DNA from: Alkalihalobacterium elongatum
GTDB lineage: Bacteria; Bacillota; Bacilli; Bacillales; Bacillaceae_F
NCBI RefSeq assembly: GCF_019024285.1
Contig: NZ_WMKZ01000003.1
Coordinates: forward strand, 1 to 64,000
Direction: 5' to 3'
DNA length: 64,000 nt
The notes under the pieces are model-generated. The model was given only the letters and a program-made list of their open reading frames with translations, had not been told where the DNA came from and searched no databases. Of the stretch, positions 45,548 through 53,421 are shown piece after piece (positions within the stretch are counted from its first letter, which is position 1; every line of letters begins with the position of its first letter). The position numbers and the translations under genes were made by a program.

Positions 45548-45696
45548 ATCCCGTTTAACTGGTGCTAAGACTCCTACATCAAATCTTTCGAGGAAGCAAA
45601 AAAGGCTAAGTGTGAGATAATCGCAAGTAACTTACCAATTGGTTCAACTAATTTTCAGTGGGGATGAAGGAAAACCCCTGAAAAAAGTTTCACTTT
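45548..45696. repeat. Dispersed repeat family B, copy 2
   Basis: About 149 bp related to 18431-18579, in the same orientation within the window. It ends in a hairpin TTTTCAG-TGGGG / CCCC-TGAAAA and GTTTCACTT. It follows the carbonic anhydrase gene and precedes the next operator. No coding capacity. Confidence 0.7.
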
Positions 45697-45725
45697 ATTT
45701 GACATTAGTTTATTAATTCAATATC

Positions 45726-45742
45726 ATACCCTTAAAGGTATA
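45726..45742 (+). promoter_or_regulatory. CstR-type operator upstream of the DUF302 gene
   Basis: ATACCCTTAAAGGTATA: ATACC and GGTAT arms, 68 bases before the DUF302 start codon. Confidence 0.65.
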
Positions 45743-45810
45743 TTATTGCGGTTCAAATTGGGGCAATTTATTAAAAAGGAACAAAACTGAAATAAAAAAG
45801 GAGGATGCAT

Positions 45811-46194
45811 ATGTTTCATTATACTGTAGAAACAAATAAGTCGGTGAAAAACGTAATTAAAAAGCTTGAGGCAAATTTAGTAGAGGATAAGTTTGGTGTA
45901 CTATGGGAATTTGATGTACAGCAGAAGTTAAATCAAACAGGGCTGGATTTTGAGGATTCCTTTACCGTTTTAGAAGTTTGTAATCCCCATGAAGCCAAGC
46001 GAGTCCTAGATAAAAACAAATTAGTTGGTTATTTCTTACCATGTAAAATCGTAGTCTATACCGAAGATCAAAAAACAAAAATTGGGATGCCTAAGCCTTC
46101 TGCTTTAATTCAGACGGTAAACGACAACGAGTTAAATCAAATAGCAGAGGATATCGAGAAACGGCTGATTGCTTCTATTGATAAAAGTGTTTAA
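45811..46194 (+). CDS. DUF302 domain protein
   Basis: 127 residues with the DUF302 pattern: MFHYTVETNKSVKNVIKKLE, KFGVLWEFDVQQKL, and VLEVCNPHEAKRVLDK, then GYFLPCKIVVY. DUF302 proteins are small alpha-beta proteins often found with sulfur and redox genes, of unknown activity. Two conserved Cys (in EVCNP and LPCKI) could carry sulfur. The ATG at 45811 is chosen because AGGAGG (45799-45804) abuts the earlier ATG at 45805. Confidence 0.87.
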   Translation: MFHYTVETNKSVKNVIKKLEANLVEDKFGVLWEFDVQQKLNQTGLDFEDSFTVLEVCNPHEAKRVLDKNKLVGYFLPCKIVVYTEDQKTKIGMPKPSALIQTVNDNELNQIAEDIEKRLIASIDKSV

Positions 46195-46248
46195 TTTCCT
46201 ATTAGAAATTAGAACTATAAGTAGTTGATTGCTCTGGAGGAAAGGCTT

Positions 46249-46611
46249 ATGGATAAAAAAGAAGAGACACATGAATCAAAATACATTCAACAACATTTAG
46301 CCAATGAAAGAACGTACCTTGCCTGGATCCGAACAGCTATCGCCATCATTGGGGTTGGATTTCTAGCGACAACATTGCATTACAATACCCCCCTGGTGGA
46401 TATTTATGATCAAACACTTGCGATACTAATTAGCATTTTTTCGTTACTTTTAGGACTTCTAACAATTATCATGGCAACACTTATTTATTTTAGAAATCGT
46501 AACAATATCAATACCCAAACTTTCCACTCCTCCTATAAACTCATTATTTTCATGACTACCGTGATCGGGTTCATTTTATTGTTATTCGCTGTTTATTATT
46601 TAATTCTATAA
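46249..46611 (+). CDS. DUF202 (YidH-family) membrane protein
   Basis: 120 residues. The signature HLANERTYLAWIRTAIAIIGVG spans residues 17-38 in two pieces, followed by two more transmembrane segments (about 63-85 and 95-118). The DUF202/YidH family is of unknown function. ATG 46249 has TGGAGG 8 bases upstream; an in-frame TTG at 46225 is less likely. It is probably co-transcribed with the DUF302 gene. Confidence 0.87.
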   Translation: MDKKEETHESKYIQQHLANERTYLAWIRTAIAIIGVGFLATTLHYNTPLVDIYDQTLAILISIFSLLLGLLTIIMATLIYFRNRNNINTQTFHSSYKLIIFMTTVIGFILLLFAVYYLIL

Positions 46612-46618
46612 AAAAGAT

Positions 46619-46647
46619 TTGACAATATACCTACTAGGGTATATTAT
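46619..46647 (+). promoter_or_regulatory. cstR promoter with embedded CstR operator
   Basis: TTGACA at 46619-46624 and TATTAT at 46642-46647 with a 17-base spacer. The palindrome ATATACCTACTAGGGTATAT at 46625-46644 fills the spacer. This is the expected layout for an autorepressed CsoR-family gene, and gives the reference sequence for the other boxes. Confidence 0.8.
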
Positions 46648-46709
46648 AGTAATTGTAAGGCAGGCAACAACTCTTAAAGAAACATTCCCAGTTAAATGGA
46701 GGGATAACA

Positions 46710-46970
46710 ATGATGTATACTGATCAAATGAAAAATAGAGTCAAACGCGTTGAAGGACAAATCAAAGCGATTTTACGAATGATGGAAGAAAACAAGGATT
46801 GCAAAGATCTAGTTGTCCAACTATCTGCAGCACGAAATGCATTAGACCGAACGTTAGCTGTAGTTGTGAGTGCTAATCTTGAACATTGTGTTAGAGAACA
46901 ACTACAGAAAGGCGAGAATACTGATGCTTTAATTCAAGAAGCGGTTAACATGTTAGTTAAAAGTAGATAA
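46710..46970 (+). CDS. cstR: CstR, persulfide-sensing CsoR-family repressor
   Basis: 86 residues, all helical, DUF156/CsoR fold: MKNRVKRVEGQIKAILRMME at the start. Cys31 (NKDCKDL) and Cys60 (LEHCVRE) match the two thiols of S. aureus CstR. The copper-ligand His of true CsoR proteins, four residues before the second Cys, is Asn56 here, so a copper role is unlikely. CstR forms di- or polysulfide links when exposed to sulfane sulfur and releases DNA. Its own promoter holds an operator. TGGAGGG precedes tandem ATGs at 46710 and 46713. Confidence 0.9.
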   Translation: MMYTDQMKNRVKRVEGQIKAILRMMEENKDCKDLVVQLSAARNALDRTLAVVVSANLEHCVREQLQKGENTDALIQEAVNMLVKSR

Positions 46971-46998
46971 TAATTTACTCTTTTTTTTAGAACGAATC

Positions 46999-47015
46999 AT
47001 ACCCCTCGGGGTAAT
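46999..47015 (+). promoter_or_regulatory. CstR-type operator between cstR and the rhodanese genes
   Basis: ATACCCCTCGGGGTAAT, an 8-base-armed palindrome, 30 bases before the membrane-anchored rhodanese gene. Confidence 0.75.
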
Positions 47016-47044
47016 TGTTATCTTTAAATTCTAGGAGGAATTAA

Positions 47045-47404
47045 ATGGAGTACCTTAATTATATCATTCCGATACTTTTCGTATTATTTTTTATTAGTAA
47101 GCTAATGCCACCAAAAGGTGTTAGGCAGATGTCTACAGCCGAATTAAAACAAGAATTAAGTAAAAAAGACGTTCAACTGATTGATGTCCGAACACCTGGA
47201 GAGTACAAATCAAATCACATAAAAAAGTTTAAAAATATTCCACTTCATGAACTTTCAAATAAAACCAATCAATTATCGAAAGAAAAAGAGGTCATCGTTA
47301 TTTGCCAAAGTGGCATGAGAAGTAATAAAGCAACGAAAATGTTAAAAAAGTTAGGATTTGAGAAAGTAACAAATGTTAAAGGCGGCATGAGTGCTTGGCA
47401 TTAA
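47045..47404 (+). CDS. Membrane-anchored rhodanese
   Basis: 119 residues. It has one N-terminal transmembrane helix (about 4-20) and then a single rhodanese domain with active Cys in VIVICQSGMRSNKA near residue 84. The anchor places the domain at the inner face of the membrane, similar to B. subtilis YqhL-type proteins. AGGAGGAA ribosome binding site. It starts a short run with the next rhodanese. Confidence 0.9.
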   Translation: MEYLNYIIPILFVLFFISKLMPPKGVRQMSTAELKQELSKKDVQLIDVRTPGEYKSNHIKKFKNIPLHELSNKTNQLSKEKEVIVICQSGMRSNKATKMLKKLGFEKVTNVKGGMSAWH

Positions 47405-47428
47405 ACAAAACAAAGGGAGGGATAACAC

Positions 47429-47725
47429 TTGAAACAAATTATGCCTAATGAAGCAGCGGAGTTATTAAAAAAAGACCGCTCAATTGATTTTATTGACGTT
47501 CGTGAAGTAGCTGAAGTAGCTACAGGAAAAATTCCAGGTGTGATCAACATCCCTCTTGGCTTACTAGAGTTCAGAATGCACGAACTAGATAAATCAAAAG
47601 AATATATTCTGGTTTGCCGGTCTGGTGCGAGAAGTGCAACTGCAGTCAACTTTTTAGAAAGCTATGGCTATAATGTCACTAACTTAGCTGGTGGAATGAA
47701 TACTTGGAATGGTGAGGTCATCTAA
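47429..47725 (+). CDS. Single-domain rhodanese
   Basis: 98 residues from TTG, preceded by AAGGGAGGG. Rhodanese fold with IDVREVAEV, GVINIPLG and the active loop LVCRSGARSAT (Cys about residue 65). It is a soluble sulfurtransferase that would pass sulfane sulfur to the nearby TusA/DsrE proteins. Confidence 0.9.
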   Translation: MKQIMPNEAAELLKKDRSIDFIDVREVAEVATGKIPGVINIPLGLLEFRMHELDKSKEYILVCRSGARSATAVNFLESYGYNVTNLAGGMNTWNGEVI

Positions 47726-47743
47726 AAATTTTTGTTTAACAGA

Positions 47744-47759
47744 ATACCCAATGTGGTAT
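47744..47759 (+). promoter_or_regulatory. CstR-type operator upstream of the glutaredoxin operon
   Basis: ATACCCAATGTGGTAT: ATACC and GGTAT arms, 38 bases before the glutaredoxin start and near a TATAAATTAT -10-like stretch. Confidence 0.6.
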
Positions 47760-47797
47760 ATAAATTATAAAGAATAAAATGAAAGGGGCTTTTACAA

Positions 47798-48031
47798 ATG
47801 AAAAATATTACTGTCTATACGACAAATTCATGTCGTTACTGTGTGATGCTAAAGAACTTCTTAATGGACCAAAACATTCCGTTTAAAGAAGTAAACCTGG
47901 AAACGAACCCAGCCTTAATGCAAGACTTAGTTCGAAAAACAGGTCAGTACGGCGTTCCACAAACAGAAATTAATGGTCAATGGGTGTTAGGCTTTGATCC
48001 GAATACCATTATTAATCTATTAAATAATTAA
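47798..48031 (+). CDS. Glutaredoxin-like protein
   Basis: 77 residues with the active site NSCRYCVML (Cys12, Cys15) and GVPQTEINGQWVLGFDP containing the cis-Pro. It is a NrdH/YruB-type small glutaredoxin, able to reduce persulfides or mixed disulfides. AAAGGGGC ribosome binding site. It leads the second copy of the DsrE/rhodanese-MBL module. Confidence 0.92.
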   Translation: MKNITVYTTNSCRYCVMLKNFLMDQNIPFKEVNLETNPALMQDLVRKTGQYGVPQTEINGQWVLGFDPNTIINLLNN

Positions 48032-48063
48032 AATACTAATTATAATTTTAGGAGGAATTAATT

Positions 48064-48459
48064 ATGAGTGGAAAATTAGCAATTATCGCAAGTAATGGTG
48101 GATTATTTGATGCATATAAAGTATTTAACGTAGCAAACGCAGCTGCAGCAACAGATCAAGAAGTAGCTATCTTCTTTACTTTTGAAGGGCTTAACTTAAT
48201 TCATAAGGAAGTACACAAACAGCTTCCAATGCCTGAAGGAAAAGAACATTATCAAGCAGGATTTGAAAAAGCACAAGTACCATCTATTCCAGAACTCGTA
48301 ACAATGGCTCAAGAAATGGGTGTAAAACTAATTGGGTGCCAAATGACAATGGATGTAATGGGGTTAAAGAAGGACCAATTTGTTGACGGTATAGATGTAG
48401 GCGGTGCTGTGACGTTTTTAGAGTTTGCAAAAGATGCTGATGTAACTTTAACGTTTTAA
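48064..48459 (+). CDS. DsrE/DrsE2-family sulfur carrier protein (copy 2)
   Basis: 131 residues, strongly similar throughout to the protein at 41651: [29 protein letters not shown] and [13 protein letters not shown]. The conserved Cys is near residue 91. AGGAGGAATT ribosome binding site. The pair probably arose by segmental duplication together with the next gene. Confidence 0.9.
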   Translation: MSGKLAIIASNGGLFDAYKVFNVANAAAATDQEVAIFFTFEGLNLIHKEVHKQLPMPEGKEHYQAGFEKAQVPSIPELVTMAQEMGVKLIGCQMTMDVMGLKKDQFVDGIDVGGAVTFLEFAKDADVTLTF

Positions 48460-48482
48460 TTCTAATTTTTTTAACTAAAATT

Positions 48483-48498
48483 ATACTAATGGGGGTAT
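48483..48498 (+). promoter_or_regulatory. Possible CstR-type box overlapping a ribosome binding site
   Basis: ATACTAATGGGGGTAT has ATAC/GTAT ends and overlaps the GGGGG ribosome binding site of the next gene. It is a weaker match than the other boxes. Confidence 0.3.
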
Positions 48499-48503
48499 AT
48501 GGC

Positions 48504-49631
48504 ATGACTGTAAAAGCTATGGATGCTAAACAAGTAACTAAGAAGGTTTTAAATAAGGAAGAGTTGTTCATTTTAGATGTTCGTAATGAAGCAGACTTTG
48601 CTGATTGGAAAATTGAAGGGGATAACTTTGAGTATTTAAACATCCCATACTTTGATTTATTAGATGGTGTTGAAGGAATTATGGATAAAATTCCTACTGA
48701 TAAAGATATCTTAGTGGTTTGTGCAAAAGAAGGTTCTTCGATCATGGTAGCAGAAATGCTTTCTGAAGAAGGGTTAGACGTTTCTTACCTAAAAGGCGGT
48801 ATGAAAGCTTGGAGTGAGCACTTAGAGCCGGTTAAAGTTGGTGATTTAACAGACGGTGGTGAACTTTATCAATTTGTTCGTATCGGTAAAGGTTGTTTAT
48901 CTTATATGGTCGTTTCTAACGGTGAAGCAGCTATTATCGACTCAACACGTATGACAGATGTTTACACTGATTTTGCAAAGGGAATGGGCGTAACGATCAA
49001 GCATGTATTTGACACACATCTCCATGCTGACCATATTTCAGGTGGACGTACAATTGCTGAACAAACAGGTGCAACGTATTGGTTACCCCCAAAAGATGCA
49101 GAAGAAGTAACTTTTGAATACGAAGCATTAGAAGGAGGTACAGATGTAAAGATCGGAAATACTACGATCAATATTCATGCGCTTTATTCACCAGGCCACA
49201 CAATCGGTTCAACATCTTTTGTTATTGATGAAAAGTTCTTACTATCTGGAGACATTCTGTTCATCGATTCGATTGGTAGACCAGACTTAGCAGGGAAAGC
49301 TGAAGACTGGGTAGCAGACTTAAGAGAATCACTTTACAAACGTTACCGTGAATTATCAGAGGATTTAGTTGTATTACCAGCTCACTTCATGATTATCGAG
49401 GAGCTAAATGATGATGGTAGTGTATCAGAAAAATTAGGAACACTATTCGCTCAAAACCATGGTTTAAATATTAAAGATGAGGACGAATTTAGAAAAATCG
49501 TGACTGAAAACTTACCACCACAACCAAATGCATACCAAGAAATTCGTGAAACGAATATGGGGAAAATTAACCCTAACGAAGATGAAAAGCGTGAAATGGA
49601 AATCGGGCCGAACCGTTGTGCAGTTCGCTAA
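48504..49631 (+). CDS. Rhodanese-MBL persulfide dioxygenase-like protein (copy 2)
   Basis: 375 residues, collinear with the protein at 42064. N-terminal rhodanese with Cys in VVCAKEGSS, then the iron-binding [19 protein letters not shown] and SGDILF, and the same C-terminal tail [12 protein letters not shown] 48504 is chosen because GGGGG lies 8 bases upstream; an in-frame ATG at 48489 overlaps it. The active-site loop differs between copies (AKGGSS versus AKEGSS), so they may prefer different persulfides. Confidence 0.9.
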   Translation: MTVKAMDAKQVTKKVLNKEELFILDVRNEADFADWKIEGDNFEYLNIPYFDLLDGVEGIMDKIPTDKDILVVCAKEGSSIMVAEMLSEEGLDVSYLKGGMKAWSEHLEPVKVGDLTDGGELYQFVRIGKGCLSYMVVSNGEAAIIDSTRMTDVYTDFAKGMGVTIKHVFDTHLHADHISGGRTIAEQTGATYWLPPKDAEEVTFEYEALEGGTDVKIGNTTINIHALYSPGHTIGSTSFVIDEKFLLSGDILFIDSIGRPDLAGKAEDWVADLRESLYKRYRELSEDLVVLPAHFMIIEELNDDGSVSEKLGTLFAQNHGLNIKDEDEFRKIVTENLPPQPNAYQEIRETNMGKINPNEDEKREMEIGPNRCAVR

Positions 49632-49647
49632 ATTTAATTGATTATTA

Positions 49648-49678
49648 AATCGGGGGCAGTGACCGTTCGTCTGCCCCT
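49648..49678 (+). terminator. Hairpin before the TusA gene
   Basis: GGGGGCAG / CTGCCCC stem with a TGACCGTTCGT loop. It is followed by only TATT, so partial termination is likely. Confidence 0.6.
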
Positions 49679-49707
49679 ATTAAAACTAATTAATAGGAGT
49701 GGTTACA

Positions 49708-49941
49708 ATGACAATGAAAGCAGATAAAGTACTAGATGCAAAAGGATTAGCATGTCCGATGCCAATTGTACGAACAAAAAAAGCGATGGATGAACTAACT
49801 TCAGGACAAATTTTAGAAGTTCATGCAACAGATAAAGGAGCGAAAAACGACCTAGCTGCTTGGGCTAAAACAGGAGGGCATGAGCTTCTAAGTGATGTAG
49901 AGGATGCTGGCGTTTTAAAATTCTGGATTAAAAAAGGGTAA
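49708..49941 (+). CDS. TusA-family sulfurtransferase
   Basis: 77 residues with the TusA fold and active Cys16 in DAKGLACPMPIVRTKKA, nearly identical in that region to the TusA half of the protein at 41062. It is a small sulfur carrier that accepts sulfur from rhodanese. AGGAG lies 7 bases before ATG 49708; an in-frame GTG at 49699 is too close. Last gene of the sulfur block. Confidence 0.92.
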   Translation: MTMKADKVLDAKGLACPMPIVRTKKAMDELTSGQILEVHATDKGAKNDLAAWAKTGGHELLSDVEDAGVLKFWIKKG

Positions 49942-49961
49942 TCATTCTTATGTTGCTCAAT

Positions 49962-50008
49962 AAAACCCTTCGCCATCAGCAAAAAGCTGGTGGTGAAGGG
50001 TTTTTAAG
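49962..50008. terminator. Strong bidirectional terminator
   Basis: AAACCCTTCGCCATCAGC / GCTGGTGGTGAAGGGTTT with an AAAAA loop, T run on both strands. Shared by the sulfur block and the minus-strand kinase gene. Confidence 0.92.
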
Positions 50009-51514
50009 TTAATCATTGTTTTCTGCTAATGGAACAGTAATCTCAACTTTCGTACCTTTATTTAGCTTACTATCAATTTTTATATTTCCACCGTACGATT
50101 CTATAATTCGTTTGCAAACAACTAGACCTAACCCCGTCCCTGTTTCTTTTGTAGTAAAAAAAGGATCGAATACTCGTTTAAGTATTTGTTCAGGCATACC
50201 ATCACCATTGTCTTTGACATGGATAACACAATCATTTTTCTTTTTTTCTATGGAAATGCTAACCTGGCCACCATTGTTAACAGCATCTAGAGCATTTTTT
50301 GTTAAATTTAATAAAACTTGTTTCAGATGATCTTTCACACACTTAATTTGTAAGGGATCATTTGAATATTTTATTGATAAATCAACGCTATTAAAATTAG
50401 CTTCTGAATGTATAATGGGTTCAATTTCTCTTAAGATGTCATTGACACAATACGTACTTAATTTATGAGCTGTTGGCTTTCCTAATAGTAATAATTCACT
50501 AACAATTGCATTGATTCGATTTACTTCTTGTTGAATAACATTAAAATATAATTGGTCTTTATCATCTTTATACTTCTCACTGAGTAATTGAATAAGACCC
50601 TTGATACCTGTTAATGGATTTCTAATCTCATGTGCTGTGCTTGCCGCAAGATTTTCGACTAATTGTATTTTTTGCAACTCAGTCTGTTTCTTTTCGAACT
50701 TTACTTGTTTCTTTAATAGTGCATACTGAATTAACCAAAATAAAATATGTGTAAGTATTAGTAAAATAACTAAGTTTGTAAAGAATGCCTGTACATAAAT
50801 GTTACCTTCTGTTGCCTCAACTTGCGCTTCAATCGTCCATGGCACTCTGTCAATATCAACAGCATAATGATATAACTTTTGGGCAGAAGCTAGATGATCT
50901 GTATTAAAAATCGATTGTCCCGAATTATCTATTAGGAAAACCCTTTCTTCTTCGGTATGCTTTAAAACCGATTCTTCTATTTTATCAATCCTTAAACTAC
51001 TTAGTAAAACCCCGCTGATTTGACTATCTTTTATGACTGGTGTAGCGATCGTTATAATGTACCGTCCAGTAACTCGTCCGATGTGTGCTGGGGAGATTGT
51101 ATATTTTCCTGTACGAATGGCCTCCTGAAAATATTCACGGTCTGCAATATTAATTGGACTAGTTAATTCATTAGTTCCGATTAATAAATCACCTTCTGGA
51201 TTAGCCCAATAAAACCCTGAAAATCGTACATCTTTATCAATAGTTCTGGTAAGTATCTCCTGAACGTTACTTAAATCATTCGGATTTATATCAATCAAAG
51301 TGGCTAGCATATCAATTCTACTAACTGTTTCTCCAATAAACCTATCAATATGATTGCCATGGAATATAGCATATTCCTCCGCCACGGTGAAATAGTAATC
51401 ATTATTTTCATGAACTTTCTGTATAGCCAAACCATGACTTATGGTTATTGTCGGTATCATAGTGATCATCAAATAGATTAGGACATTCTTCTTTGACTTA
51501 AACCAGTTCCACAA
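50009..51514 (-). CDS. Cache-domain sensor kinase, sporulation-kinase-like
   Basis: 501 residues. Transmembrane helices near 10-28 and 247-267 enclose an extracellular double-Cache-like domain (GFYWANPEGDLLIG, REYFQEAIRTGKYTISPAHIG). The kinase core has H box AASTAHEIRNPLTGIKGLIQ, N box LLNLTKNALDAV, G1 DNGDGMPE and G2 GTGLGLVVCKRIIESYGG. This H box is the type found in KinA-E kinases feeding the Spo0 phosphorelay; KinD has a Cache sensor too. No response regulator is adjacent, as expected for that group. Confidence 0.9.
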   Translation of the reverse strand: MWNWFKSKKNVLIYLMITMIPTITISHGLAIQKVHENNDYYFTVAEEYAIFHGNHIDRFIGETVSRIDMLATLIDINPNDLSNVQEILTRTIDKDVRFSGFYWANPEGDLLIGTNELTSPINIADREYFQEAIRTGKYTISPAHIGRVTGRYIITIATPVIKDSQISGVLLSSLRIDKIEESVLKHTEEERVFLIDNSGQSIFNTDHLASAQKLYHYAVDIDRVPWTIEAQVEATEGNIYVQAFFTNLVILLILTHILFWLIQYALLKKQVKFEKKQTELQKIQLVENLAASTAHEIRNPLTGIKGLIQLLSEKYKDDKDQLYFNVIQQEVNRINAIVSELLLLGKPTAHKLSTYCVNDILREIEPIIHSEANFNSVDLSIKYSNDPLQIKCVKDHLKQVLLNLTKNALDAVNNGGQVSISIEKKKNDCVIHVKDNGDGMPEQILKRVFDPFFTTKETGTGLGLVVCKRIIESYGGNIKIDSKLNKGTKVEITVPLAENND

Positions 51515-51786
51515 AATACTATCTCCTCTAAGATTTCATATTAACACTTTTATAATATCTTATCACTCTTACCATAAGTTTTGTAGAAGTTATTTAAGAA
51601 ATTCAGGAAATATTACCGTTGTTAAAATTAGTAATTTCGTGACATTTTTCACTTTCGTTGCAGGGGATGAAGGGTATAATAGTACTATTCTAACTATTTT
51701 CTCTAGGATAATAATAATGGTGTTATTTAATACACCCATATATAAGAAATTGTAATTTGTTTTATAACAAGATGGGAGATTTACTA

Positions 51787-52167
51787 ATGGGAGATAGAAG
51801 ATATAAACGTAATGAAGCTTTTAGGTATGATTTTGGGAAGCCTCTAAACTGTGAGTATAGGCAAATAAAAGTAGTTCACGACAACATTGAAATAAAATCA
51901 GCACCAAACGCGGGTGAAATTCTTAATATTAGTCCAAACGGTTTGCAATTAAGTAGCGAAAAGGGTAATAGAAACTTAAAAAATGGAGAAAAAGTAGAAT
52001 TTACTTTTACATTGGCTACTGAGCCATTTGTAATGATTGGTGAAGTCGTTTGGGAGAAAAATGAATTTCATAGCACCCTATATGGAGTAAAGTTTTTAAC
52101 ACTAGGAATGGAAAAAGCAATTGTTGACGACTTAAAAAAATTCGCTAAAAACCAACTCAAAAAGTGA
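51787..52167 (+). CDS. PilZ-domain protein
   Basis: 126 residues. The basic N terminus RRYKRNEAFRYDFGKPL carries an Arg-rich RxxxR-like motif, and NISPNGLQLSSE is the second half of the cyclic-di-GMP site (consensus D/NxSxxG). Strand pairs VEFTFTLATEPFVMIGEVVW continue the beta barrel. It probably binds c-di-GMP and links it to motility or matrix control. ATG 51787 has GGGAG 9 bases upstream. Confidence 0.82.
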   Translation: MGDRRYKRNEAFRYDFGKPLNCEYRQIKVVHDNIEIKSAPNAGEILNISPNGLQLSSEKGNRNLKNGEKVEFTFTLATEPFVMIGEVVWEKNEFHSTLYGVKFLTLGMEKAIVDDLKKFAKNQLKK

Positions 52168-52315
52168 TAATTAACAAAAATAATTAAGCTATTTCTAATT
52201 TTTGGGAGTTACTATATGGAACATAAAAGGGTAACTTCGGATTATTGTTTATACCTAGTGTCCTATGATATATCCCAGGAGACCTAGTCCACCAAAATAG
52301 ACTGAATGAATAAAA

Positions 52316-52350
52316 GAACAAGGGATTTTATAGCCTTGTCTTTTTTTTGT
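52316..52350 (+). terminator. Terminator in the PilZ-surface protein interval
   Basis: ACAAGG / CCTTGT stem followed by CTTTTTTTTG. From 52168 to 52315 I see only a 23-codon frame with no support. Confidence 0.8.
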
Positions 52351-52458
52351 TCCAGAAAAACAAAAAAAATTAGTGGTTCCTCCTAAATATGGTATATTTT
52401 TCAATTAACATCAAAACCTATAGTATACGCTACGTTATTATAAAAAGGGAGGAAAATA

Positions 52459-53421
52459 ATGAAAAGAGCACTTTTACTCATGCTCACAGTGCTTGTGGTA
52501 AGTTTGTACTTTCCACTGGTAACCTTTGCACAAATTAATGAAGAAGCCATTGAACAGTACCTTTCGCCAATTGGTTGGACTGCATCCAACCTAGAGAGCT
52601 ACTTGCAAAATTATTTCGATATGTCAATTGATGATTTTGCCACGTTTGAAGATTTAAAAGAATGGGTTGGAACACCTATAACAGCAGAAAACCGTCAAGC
52701 GCTTTTAGATCAATATAATATGTCATTAGATGAGCTTGATATTTTACTGACTGAATATGGAGATTCTCTTGGCGACTATCACTTTCTAGAAGATTTAGAA
52801 GCTGCAATTGATTTTTATACTACATACAATAATGAACTTGATGCTGTAACTGGTTTTTTTGAGCAGTTAGGGATCACAGATGAGGAACTCGATAAACTAT
52901 TTTTACATTTGAGTAAATTGGACGAAGGAACAGTAGAAGCACAAATGGCAGGTATAGAAGCTCGTCTTTTGGCGATGGGGGATTTTTCCGATATCACTGA
53001 TTTAACAGAAGCACAAAAGGAAGAAATTGCTTCGATATTTAATGATATGCTAGCTGCCTTTAAGATGTCTGCAAAATTTTATTTAGAATATAATGGCCAA
53101 AGAGAAGCTGTTTCATTAGTAGCCTTATTAGATATGGAAAGCTTGAATGGAAAAACGCTCGTCGTCGAATTTTATGATGATGGAGGTAACTTACTGTTAG
53201 ACCTTACGATTGATGAAAATATCTTTGACTTCCAGTTCTTATCTGATATTGGAGATATGTTACCAGTTCTGCCTCACTTAGCGCATGAGCATCCACTTGG
53301 AGAGAAGATGCCAGAAACAGCTTCATCTTATGTCGAAAATATGCTAATTGGTTTATTTATCTCATTATTAGCGGCTATTGTATATATTCGAATACGGCAT
53401 AAAGGTCTTAAAGATGCTTAA
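52459..53421 (+). CDS. Processed acidic surface protein with sortase sorting signal
   Basis: 320 residues. It has a signal peptide (about 1-25, ending FAQ), a long acidic Leu/Asp/Glu-rich helical body with repeated DELDILL-type segments, then EKMPETASS at 282-290. A hydrophobic helix (about 294-311) and basic tail RIRHKGLKDA end the protein. This matches the processed acidic surface protein family, which carries an LPXTA-type sorting motif; here it reads MPETA. The adjacent class D sortase should cut between Thr and Ala and fix it to the wall. Start after GGGAGG. Confidence 0.87.
   Translation: MKRALLLMLTVLVVSLYFPLVTFAQINEEAIEQYLSPIGWTASNLESYLQNYFDMSIDDFATFEDLKEWVGTPITAENRQALLDQYNMSLDELDILLTEYGDSLGDYHFLEDLEAAIDFYTTYNNELDAVTGFFEQLGITDEELDKLFLHLSKLDEGTVEAQMAGIEARLLAMGDFSDITDLTEAQKEEIASIFNDMLAAFKMSAKFYLEYNGQREAVSLVALLDMESLNGKTLVVEFYDDGGNLLLDLTIDENIFDFQFLSDIGDMLPVLPHLAHEHPLGEKMPETASSYVENMLIGLFISLLAAIVYIRIRHKGLKDA

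Noticed and set aside
46710-46970. Copper-sensing CsoR instead of CstR
   Set aside because: The copper-ligand His is Asn here, the two Cys positions match CstR, and no copper ATPase or copper chaperone is nearby.
52216-52287. 23-codon frame behind a GGGAG motif
   Set aside because: Too short, no conserved features, and it lies just before a terminator; nothing supports translation.
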